NCBI GenBank assembly: GCA_001599915.1
Contig: BCIG01000034.1
Span: forward strand, 161,215-225,214
Direction of reading: 5' to 3'
Source of the DNA: Symbiotaphrina buchneri
Taxonomy: Eukaryota > Ascomycota > Symbiotaphrinales > Symbiotaphrinaceae
Length of the DNA: 64,000 nucleotides
Part shown: one piece after another, positions 56,003-64,000 of the stretch
Position numbering within the stretch: position 1 is the stretch's first letter
Layout of the letters: each line of letters opens with the position of its first letter
The notes under the pieces: model-generated
Databases searched by the model: none
The model's input: the letters and a program-made list of their open reading frames with translations, nothing else
What the model was told of the DNA's origin: nothing
Program-made: the position numbers and the translations under genes

Positions 56003-57597
56003 ATGGGAATCCAGGAGACATTGAAGCTCACCAGGTACTCCGCCCGTATTATGTATTGGTATTTAACAGCGAGTCCTTACTGACACCTACAGGCCTGAGG
56101 TGCAGAACTTCTTTGCATCCATCGTCGTTGGTCTCGGACCTGGTATCTAGTAAGACCGTTCTCCTTGCGACATCTAGCTGTGCTCCTTGGCTGACAATTA
56201 ATCTAGTGGAGCCATCACCATCCTCGGTGCTGGCGGTGGCCAGGCCAGTGCTGCGGAAATGGCGAACATCGCAAACTCTACTCTCTATGCGTGAGTGATA
56301 CCGCCTCGGAGACGAGAGAAACAATTTTCTGACCGTTATAGTGTCTACTTCGTCTTGGGTCTTGTCAGTGGTTCTGTGGTTACGAGTATCGGCCCAAAGT
56401 GGACCCTTGTCATTGGAAGCTTCGGATATCGTCAGCGCACTCAGTAAGTATGCCTCTCTCACATCACGGGATCGCTTTGCTGATACCTCATCTAGGTACT
56501 GGTGCCAGTCTTGTTGCTTTCGGAATCAACTACAACGCCGACGAGGCTAAGTGCCCAACAGCTGTGTACATTGTTTTCATCATTCTGATGGCATCATCAA
56601 CCTTCGTATGCTTCTTCTTCATTACACCGCCCGAGAGCATTCGCCGCAGCGACGGCACGGCGTTGGCCCATTTCCCCCACGAGGGTTTCTGGAAGGAGCT
56701 GAAGGGGCAAGCCGAGTTATTCAAGGACTGGCGTATGCTGGCTCTTGTGGTGCCCATGTTCGCTAGCGAGGTGGCAGTCATTGTCTTTTCGACTCTTAAC
56801 GGTAAAGGCAGCATTTGGTCCTGTCTTAGATACCTCCTGCTAACGTTGGTCAACTAGCGATGTATTTCAATATCCGTACTCGATCGCTCAACTCCGTCTT
56901 CTTCACCCTGATGCAAGCCGTGGGCGCCTTGGGCATCACCTTTCTGCTCGACAGCAACATGATTGGCAGTTGTCGTACCCGCGGCATGGTCTCCACTGCA
57001 GTGATGGGCGCTATTATCCTTGCCGGTTGGGCGGGAGCAACTGGGTGGGTCTACGGTCACCCTTACGATGCCCTCAACCCGCCCATGTGGGATTGGAAGG
57101 ATAGTGAGTTCGCAGGGTTCTTCATCCTGAACCTCATCTTTGGCGCCAACATGTGCATTGTAAGTCTCGACACCTCGACTTCGTCCCTTATCCTGCAGAA
57201 ACTGACAAAGAGCCCCGTGCAGTACCAAGTCGTCGTCCAATGGATCATCGCCAGTTTCACGAACAACCCTCAGCGCCTTGCCCGCTATGCTGGCTGCGCC
57301 AAAGGCTGTCTTGCGGGTGGCTTGGCTTGCTCCTTCGGTGTTGAGGCTGCCGGACTCAGTCAGCTGAACGTTATTGCGTTCAACTTCTCCATGCAGGCTG
57401 TGGGGTTGGTGTGCATGTTTGCTGTATGCTGGACCAGCGTCACCCCCACCAATTACTTCCTGGAGGAGAACGTTATCCCTCCCATGGAAGTGCAAATGGA
57501 GAAGGGTGTGAACGTCACGGATGGCGTTGAGGGCGTTGAGGAACATCCCGAAACGACTCAAAAGTCGCCTGAATCTGCAGAGGTCAAAGAGGTCTAA
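56003..57597 (+). CDS. UNC93-like membrane protein with an internal deletion
   Basis: Seven exons can be recognised (56003-56034, 56093-56149, 56207-56290, 56342-about 56430, 56496-56801, 56858-57159, 57223-57597). The product resembles the UNC93/DUF895 branch of the MFS fold: RPEVQNFFASIVVGLGPGIYGAI, then LGAGGGQ, GPKWTLVIGSFGY, FITPPESIRRSDGT, and AMYFNIRTRSLNS. Between GSFGY and TGASLVAFGINYN some 60-90 residues expected from the family (roughly the third to fifth helices) are missing. With the consensus donor GTAAGT at 56444 the frame is lost by one base. With an upstream donor GTCAGC at 56431 it is kept, giving 414 residues. So this is either a shortened protein or a pseudogene. The family's transport role in fungi is not established. 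Confidence 0.65.
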
Positions 57598-58034
57598 GAC
57601 TCCGAGAGGTTGTCTCTCTCAAGGGCGGATTAAGTCACTTTGTAGACTCACAGGGAAATGTTCGACTGAAGGGCGGAATATGGTTGCTATACACACTGAC
57701 TCCATTGGTATTTTGATAGACCTCTTGGATCTTCATCCAATCAAATGGTATTGCAACTTTAAAAACACAGTAGTTTCCGATGCTACATAATTCAGCCTTC
57801 ATGTACTATCAGTGCTCCATTATTGAGAGTGCATTTTGATGTAACCCAATCGGGCCTTTCCCCAATTGCCGTATTAGGAAGCGCCGATCCTTGGCCGGGA
57901 GAATCCCCACCCAGTCACCGTGCTTAACAAGCGCACCGCCTGCAACAACTGCAACACTTCCTGCAACATAATAAAACAATTGCACTCTGCTGATGCCTTT
58001 GCGTGCAAAGATAAGACCCCGGGAAGCACCGAAG
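57598..58034. other. Intergenic, no gene recognised
   Basis: This 437-base spacer separates the UNC93-like gene from the RidA gene on the same strand and presumably carries the RidA promoter. Nothing else was recognised. Confidence 0.35.
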
Positions 58035-58563
58035 ATGTCCAGCAAAAAGCCCCAAGCCGTGAACTTCCCCGCCTATCAGGCTTCTTCCGATGCATATAGC
58101 ATCTCAGCCGCCGTCGTGACCCCACCTGGCGCAAGGATCGTTGCTACATCGGGCCACATTGGCGTTGACGATGATGGCAAGCTGGCAGACACTCTGGAGG
58201 GAGAAATAACCATCGCATTTGAGGTAATTTATTGTCTCTTTCCAGCACTTCCGATGCTACTTTCAGCGCACCACGGCACACCCGTGCTCTGGTGTTTGCA
58301 ATTTGTAATTCAATACTAACAATAAATAGAATATCCAAAAGTCTCTTCATGCTGTCGATCCTTCGCTGTCGACCGAAGATCTGTGGGCTTCGGTGTACCA
58401 GCTGAACCTGTACGTTACAGGGAACGTGTCGGACAAAGTTGAGACGTTTCAGAAAGTGCAGCGGAAGTTCATGGGCGATGTCCGGCCTGCTGCCACCGCG
58501 CTGGGAGTGCAGAGTCTGGCTTTTGGGCAGGTGGAGATTGCAGTGTTTGCTGCACTACCGTGA
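58035..58563 (+). CDS. RidA/YjgF-family protein
   Basis: Two exons (58035-58223 and 58330-58563) give 423 nt, 140 residues. The fold's usual elements are seen: ISAAVVTPPGARIVATSGHIGVD, then IAFENIQKSLHAVD across the intron, VYQLNLYVTGN, and a C-terminal ATALGVQSLAFGQVEIAVFAALP. RidA enzymes hydrolyse reactive enamine/imine intermediates to ketones plus ammonia and often sit in clusters that break down amines or N-heterocycles. The canonical substrate arginine near the C-terminus (R in RxxxEV) is not obvious here, so catalytic competence is uncertain. Its presence near formamidase-like and isochorismatase-like genes supports a nitrogen-compound pathway. Confidence 0.82.
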
Positions 58564-58760
58564 CCAAAGGAGGATTGTGTGCACCTTTCATGTCCTCAGA
58601 TGGAGAATATTAGAGCCGATGGAGGGTGCTGAATTGGTCTAGTCCAATGCATATTAGTTCTGAGGTAAAGAACTCAGCCTACTGGTCAAATTACTTTTGC
58701 TGGTCCATATTACCACTGGCTGGAGACAGATGCGCTAGATGAATATGATCCATTAACTCG

Positions 58761-60437
58761 TCATGGTTCGTAAGGAAACCGTCCTCTCAACCTCTTCCCA
58801 TAAACATACAACAGCACCGGCACAGGACACAGCCCAATAGCAATAAATCCCAGCAACGAATTGCCCCATCCGACACCCAAGCGTGCATACATCGACTGTC
58901 CCGCCAGGGGCAACACCGAGCCCGCGACCGACCTAATGACCGCATTCGCCGCCATCGCCGACGCCGCATGCACCGTGTACGCGTCCACCGTATAGCTCGC
59001 CGAGCACATGAACAGCAGAATCATGCCAATACCAAACAAGCCCGTTCCCAAAATCGGCACGATCCAATGCGTCTGCGCCTGCGCGCTCCAGCCGTACCAG
59101 AACAGCGCAACCGGCAGCGTCGGCGTGCCCCACATCATCAGCGGCAGCCGGTGCTCCGGCTCCACGGTCCCCTTGGCCGCCTGCCGCCGGATATGCGCGT
59201 CGCTGAGTGCGCTGAAGATCCCCAGCCCGATCGAACCCCCGATGCCCATCCCGATGTACGTCAGCCCCGCCGGGCCCGGCGAGAAGTGGTATTGCCCCTG
59301 GAAGACGGTGGGGAAGGTCGTGTATAGCAGGTACAGGTAGCCGTAGGCGACGGCGACCAGCAGGCCCAGGAGCATGACGACGGGCTGCGTGACGAGCACT
59401 TTGGTGGGACGGATGATGGCAGCGAGGAATAGTGTTTTGGCGGGGATGCCTCGGTCCAGCGCGGAGCGGAGCGCTTGGTTGCCGGTTTCTTTGCGGAGGC
59501 GGGCGGCTTTCCGAGATAGGATCGTGTGCGCATATGTCTCTTTCATGAGCAAGATGGTCATGGCTGCTACAACGCCGATCTATGACCGTTTTTGTCAGAT
59601 ATGCCTTCAATTGATATGGAGTTGGCGTAGCCATTCGACGACTCACGGTAATGGTCAGCACCCAGAAAATCCATCTCCAACCCGCGGCCTCCGAGAGGAA
59701 CCCGCCAGCCACAGGTCCAATCGCAGGGCCTATCACGGGCCCCATACTAAACAGAGCCAGTGCCAGTCCTCTCTGCTCAGTCACGAACAGATCCGCAATG
59801 GTGCCGCCTCCAATCGCCAGGGGTGTCGCGCCAAAACATCCAGCCAGAAACCGAAAGCCGATGAGCATGTTAAGGGAGGTTGCAACCGCGCAGGCGATTG
59901 TGAATATAAGGAATAATACGCCGCATGTAGTGTAGATGATCAAGCGCCCGTATAGTTCGGAGAGAGGCGCGAGGATCAGCGGCCCGATTGCGAACCCGAG
60001 CACGTAAACGGAGACGACGAACGACTCGAGCGCTTCGTTGCTGGAGTGGAATTCTTGCATCATCTGCTCTACGCCGGGAGCAAACATCGACGACGCCAGA
60101 GGCCTGTTGGTAGTCAGTATGCAACAGCCAATATACACCTCCCTGGTGTTGGAACCGGGACCCAAGCATACGCGATAAAGGTAATAGCCGCCGCGATCCC
60201 CATCGTGGCCCATTTCTTGCCCGGCGACCAATTCAGCGGATTCGCCGGGTCATCGGGCCCATCCCACGAGACTATGTTTCCCGTGTTACTCGGATGCTGG
60301 CCCTCGTGAATGACCTCCAAGTCCTCGCCGTCGACGTCGGCGTAGCCCGGCGCCAGGGCGGCAAGGCGCGCTTCGTGCTCGCCGGACTTCTCCACGTCGC
60401 CATGCCGTGAGTGCGTTCGCGTTATCGTTATGTCCAT
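58761..60437 (-). CDS. MFS multidrug-type transporter (DHA1)
   Basis: Three minus-strand exons (60172-60437, 59647-60103, 58761-59579) total 1542 nt, 513 residues. The N-terminal box WDGPDDPANPLNWSPGKKW and the phrase APLASSMFAPGVEQMM (across intron 1) are hallmarks of fungal DHA1 drug:proton antiporters. So are GFAIGPLILAPLSELYGR (motif A), RFLAGCFGATPLAIGGGTIAD, and MGPVIGPAIGPVAGGFL (motif C of antiporters). The GTATGC donor at 60171 was preferred to one that would leave a 35-nt intron. It should export small hydrophobic compounds at the plasma membrane, possibly the toxic substrate or product of the neighbouring cluster. Confidence 0.9.
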
Positions 60438-61004
60438 GGGTCACCGTGGCCTGGGCATGACGGGTTGGTGGAAACAGCCAGGAGAGCTCATGGGTATTGG
60501 TAACGGTTGTGTGAGGGTGTGATTTACGGCCCATGTTTTCTATATCCCGTGGGTCGTTGCCGGCCCGGCTAATCGGCACCCGGGCCTGGAAGTTCGCGAC
60601 GCAACCCCACAGAGCTTGTCTGGATTGGGTTACGGACCGCTGTCATTGGACGGGCGAATCGCAATGATAGTCTGTCAGGAAATGCCAAAAACAGTGCCTC
60701 TGGCATGCATGGTAAAGCACAAAACTCATATAAGGTGCGAGACCTCCTCGAAGGTGGTCAAGGCCTGCAAGCGTTCTAGAATGGATACCATTCTCGCGAA
60801 AATTTCAACGATAGATTCCATTGCATGATAGCTGAAATGAGTGACTATAGCAACACAGCAGACGTGCAGACGTCCATTTCATCCTTTACCCCGATCCTCC
60901 ATAACCTTCATCCTTCCTCGGCGGGCTGATGATCATCGTCCATGCTCTCGTAAATCTCGAGGAAGGCGACGTCCGCAGCTCAGACAGCCAAAACTCGTCT
61001 AGCA
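60438..61004. other. Intergenic, no gene recognised
   Basis: This 567-base spacer holds the promoter of the DHA1 gene on its left and the end of the small secreted protein gene on its right. No repeat or RNA was recognised. Confidence 0.4.
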
Positions 61005-61291
61005 CTATAATCGTTCAGCAACAAGAAAATATCTCTGGTTAACCTCACAACTCACACAAGAGCACTAAAAGCAACGACCATTAGCAATGAAATTCACGGA
61101 AAACCCTCAACCATAGGTACCGGTAAACTCACCACTTCATCGGTGCAGCATCTCTTGCCTCCATCGCAAGAGCATACGGCAATGCACTGCCTGCCATCCA
61201 GCTCTGCGTTTCGGCGCAGAAGGCGCGGAGACGTCTCGGCCGCAGCGGCGAGCGTGATAAGCAAAGAGAGGACGAGGAATTTGACCTGCAT
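61005..61291 (-). CDS. Small secreted cysteine-rich protein
   Basis: Two minus-strand exons (61133-61291, 61005-61064) join to 219 nt, 72 residues. The first 18 residues are a clear secretion signal (MQVKFLVLSLLITLAAAA), followed by a dibasic LLRR that could be a Kex2-type processing site. The rest carries eight cysteines, spaced C-x3-C-x-C-x6-CC in exon 1 and C-x-C-x2-C in exon 2. The donor GTGAGT and acceptor TTGCTTTTAG are both consensus, with CTAATG as branch site. Size and cysteine content fit fungal secreted antimicrobial-type or effector-type peptides, but I recognise no named family. Without splicing the frame would end 12 residues after the donor and lose three cysteines, so the spliced form is preferred. 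Confidence 0.6.
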
Positions 61292-62683
61292 TTTTGGTGC
61301 GTAATGGAGTTGTGCTTTGAAGTTTCTGGGTTGGATTTGTTTGAAAGGTTGGAAGGTTGGAGAGTGTTGAAGAGATGCAATGGAGGGGGAGGATTCGCGG
61401 GGCGAACACTGGTTTATATAGACCTTCCAGATACCCTCTCCGTCTTCATGTTTCACGCCCATCCTGCCCGAACTAGAGCCTGATAACCTCAGCATACCCT
61501 GTCGAAGAAAGTAATCAAAGTGAAGAACTGTCATGAAAGTGGAGAAAAGCCAGCGCAGTCCTCCTCCCCGGTCACCATACGCAAGTCGCTCTCCGTCCAA
61601 CTCAGACAGCTCGCCGCGTCATAGCATAAGCCGCATATACTAGCCACTGTCGATCAGCGGGGATAATCTCCCGTGCGGTACGCCATTGGCGACGGGAAAG
61701 GCGCACGTAAGCTTTTATGCCCGCGATTTGGTCAGCTGTAGGAAGCTTACATGGACGCCTTGTTGGTGGCCTAGGTTGGTTTTGAATGGGTAAAATACGA
61801 GCTGAGGTGAGCATCTCAAGTTCGCGGATTTTGATCCCATGGATTGAATTATGAACGCACGTCAAATGATCCTCTTCAAGCGGTCTGTTGATCCGACGTA
61901 TACTGACTGAAGTGTATGAAGACCAGATACCGGCTGTATATCGCAAGGCCATCTCCCGTGGAAAACAGGGTCGTCATCCATTCCCCGTTCTGTGAATACG
62001 AGCACTTGCTCGGCTTCAGCACCATCATGGTTTAATGCCACAGCATCGGCCATCCTTCCGATAGGAAACTGCATTCGGTGATTTCCCGTGGATGGTGTTT
62101 ATCTAGTTCATCGATCATCCCATTGATGGACCTGAAATGAGTGTATGTGACATGACACATGACATGAGGTTGAGAAATCCTTTTGAGCTTGACTTGCTCG
62201 GTCGATTTTACTGGATCTTTGGTAGAGTTGTCTCCCCCATCGTCAATGCAGAGATCTTGTCTGCCTGCCCTGAAGCCCCACATGGCGTTGGCTCTGCGTA
62301 TGAAGTTACTGAATAACAATTTTTGTGATGATTCCCAGCGGGAGCTGACTGTTGTATATGCCGGGATTCCTCGGCCCAGTCGCAAATGACCGAGCCCCGA
62401 GCAGCCAATAGCCTGTTGTCTATTTATTATTGGGCGTTTTATTGCGTGTTCTCCCTTTTTCATTGACTGTTTTTGTGCCCTAAGACCGAGTCGGGAAAGC
62501 CCCACTTCTAAACCCCGCGGTCTCGGCCCCTGCGATCCCCTCGCGAGCCCCGAAGCCCCACTCACTGCTTACCCCATCCCCGGCAAATCACTGCACCAAA
62601 GGATCCGATCCCCTCCCCAAGCAGAAGCCATCGTTGCGCATCCCCAGCTTTCCTCACACCGAAGACAAGGCGACAACAGTGCT
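61292..62683. other. 1.4 kb intergenic region
   Basis: It lies between the divergently oriented secreted-protein gene and the intradiol dioxygenase gene. Several minus-strand open frames (for example 62032-62565) lack domains, start context or splice logic. CT-rich sequence from 62500 probably forms the dioxygenase leader. No RNA gene was recognised. Confidence 0.4.
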
Positions 62684-63831
62684 ATGGCTCCATCCGAACT
62701 GCCCAATACAACAAATGGCGACGCCGGGGAAAAGGCGCACCCCTCGGGCAGTGCTGGCCTTCAGGATCTGACAGCCGAGAACCTGACGGACCACGTCATC
62801 AAGATCAGCTCCAACATCGACAACGAGCGCGTCAAGTTCATCTTTTCCAAGCTCATCAAGCATGCCCACGACTTTGTGCGAGAGGTCGACCTGCAGCGTG
62901 ACGAGTGGGAGACTTCGTGGGAGTTCTTGACTCAGGTACTGCCCCTTGGGGACCGGCGTCCCAGAGTCATTGGATCGCTATAGCCTTTCACATTCTGTTT
63001 TGTGTCTGACATATATCTATGACATAGGTCGGCAAAGCCTGCAATCCCGACCGGCAAGAAATGATCCTTCTCAGCGACGTGCTGGGGATCTCCGCGCTGG
63101 TCGACACGATCAACAGCCGGCAGCTACCGGGAACGACCGAATCCTCAGTGCTAGGGCCCTTCCACAACGAGTCACACTTCTTCGAGCACGGCGACTCGAT
63201 CTCGTCGGTGGAGGCGGGCGAGCCAATGCTGATCCGCGGCACCGTCAAGGACCGCGCCGGAAACCCCATCGAGGGCGCCCTGTTCGACATCTGGGAGACC
63301 AACGGCAACGGCCACTACGACATGCAGGACCCGGAGATGCAGGGCCCAGACTGCAGAGGCAAGTTCTACAGCGATAATGAAGGCAGGTTCTTCATCAATG
63401 GTGTCCGCCCTGTCGATTACCCCGTCCCCTACGACGGGCCTGTGGGTGTGTTGCTGGACTTGCTCAATAGGCAGGCCTATCGACCTGCACATATCGTGAG
63501 TCACCATTGTTCTCCAAGGCGTGTATATGTCATTTGGAGGCTAAATAAAATGTAGCATTTCCTAATCGAGCACCCCAAGTTCGAGAAGCTCAACACCGCG
63601 CTCTACGACAAGACCAGCCCGCGTCTAGTCCTCGATCCAGTCTTCGGCGCCAAAACCAGCCTGACCAAGGATATAGTCTGGAGCGAGGACCTGGAGGAGG
63701 CCAAGAAGTATAAGACCAGGACCTTTACGAGGGAGGTCGATGGCAAGAAGAGCGAGGGCTTCTGGCTGGTTGAGCACAACTTCATCCTGGCGGAGAGGCA
63801 GGGCGTGCATCATCGGAAGACACATGACTAG
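62684..63831 (+). CDS. Intradiol ring-cleavage dioxygenase (catechol/hydroxyquinol 1,2-type)
   Basis: Three exons (62684-62935, 63028-63495, 63556-63831) sum to 996 nt, 331 residues. The N-terminal helical dimer domain has LLSDVLGISALVDTIN. ESSVLGPFHNE leads into the beta-sandwich core. All four Fe(III) ligands are in place: Tyr in NGHYDMQ (about residue 181), Tyr in VDYPVPYDGP (about 215), and both histidines of RPAHIHF (about 239 and 241), the last created by splicing intron 2. The spacing Tyr-24-His equals that in catechol 1,2-dioxygenases. It cleaves a catechol or hydroxyquinol between its hydroxyl groups to a cis,cis-muconate, feeding the 3-oxoadipate pathway. Catechol versus hydroxyquinol cannot be decided from sequence alone. 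It would pair logically with the FAD monooxygenase at 25 kb. Confidence 0.9.
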
Positions 63832-64000
63832 GGATTGGCTTATGGAAGGGGTTTGGTGACGATCTTTGTACATATAGCGTCTTGTCGAGTGTCTGCCTTG
63901 AATCAACTAGAAGGAGCATGACGGGGTCCGGGTTTGGCGGCAGAATCGACGGCCTCGCCGGCGGGGAGCCAATGGGCGGGCCGGACGCGAAGGCGGTGGC
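63832..64000. other. Window end, no gene recognised
   Basis: The 169 bases after the dioxygenase stop turn GC-rich toward the edge. No coding signal was identified. Confidence 0.4.

Noticed and set aside
60104-60138. A 35-nt first intron in the DHA1 transporter
   Set aside because: A GTATGC donor at 60171 gives a 67-nt intron and the family phrase APLASSMFAPG, so the short version was discarded.
62032-62565. A 177-codon minus-strand frame in the spacer before the dioxygenase
   Set aside because: No domain, no conserved pattern and unfavourable composition; it is probably a random open frame.

Overview
This window looks like nuclear DNA of a filamentous ascomycete, most likely an Aspergillus or close Eurotiales relative. 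Most genes are split by short introns (about 40-95 nt) with GT..AG ends and CTRAC-type branch points. The families are also typical of such fungi: HET-domain protein, C2H2 regulators with a fungal-specific domain, P450, fungal Hsp70-like ATPase, MFS permeases, UNC93-like protein. Genes lie on both strands with no operons. I see no tRNA, rRNA, CRISPR array or intact transposon. Gene models were spliced by hand; for almost every intact gene the exon lengths sum to a whole number of codons, which supports the junctions. Family assignments come from remembered motifs, not from searches.

Layout. 0-7 kb: a membrane protein, a truncated FMN hydroxy-acid dehydrogenase, small remnants and a HET gene with one in-frame stop. 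7-16 kb: SDR, P450 and C2H2 regulator (a compact trio resembling a small secondary-metabolism or detoxification cluster), then a cation diffusion facilitator with manganese-type DxxxD motifs. 15.8-19 kb: a 3.2 kb stretch without a recognisable gene. 19-27 kb: alpha/beta hydrolase broken at its nucleophile elbow, MFS permease, SDR and FAD monooxygenase, then a spacer with a 25-nt tandem repeat. 27.7-33.3 kb: a divergent pair, Hsp70-like ATPase and a coiled-coil protein of unknown function. 33.5-39.7 kb: an isopenicillin-N-synthase-like oxygenase, a decayed spacer, an intact sugar permease and a gutted second one.

40.7-60.4 kb is the most interesting part. It holds a zinc alcohol dehydrogenase, a metallo-beta-lactamase-fold hydrolase (frameshifted), a carboxymuconolactone-decarboxylase-like protein, a C2H2 regulator, an isochorismatase-like hydrolase, an HPP-family membrane protein, an N,N-dimethylformamidase-like protein, a regulator lacking its DNA-binding half, a PhyH-type dioxygenase, an UNC93-like protein, a RidA protein and an MFS exporter. 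Together they suggest an accessory catabolic cluster for a nitrogen-containing (amide or N-heterocyclic) compound. That is inference from gene content. The window ends with a small secreted cysteine-rich protein and an intradiol ring-cleavage dioxygenase.

A recurring theme is decay. At least seven genes carry truncations, internal deletions, frameshifts or stops, scattered among intact neighbours, as expected for dispensable accessory DNA that is being lost.
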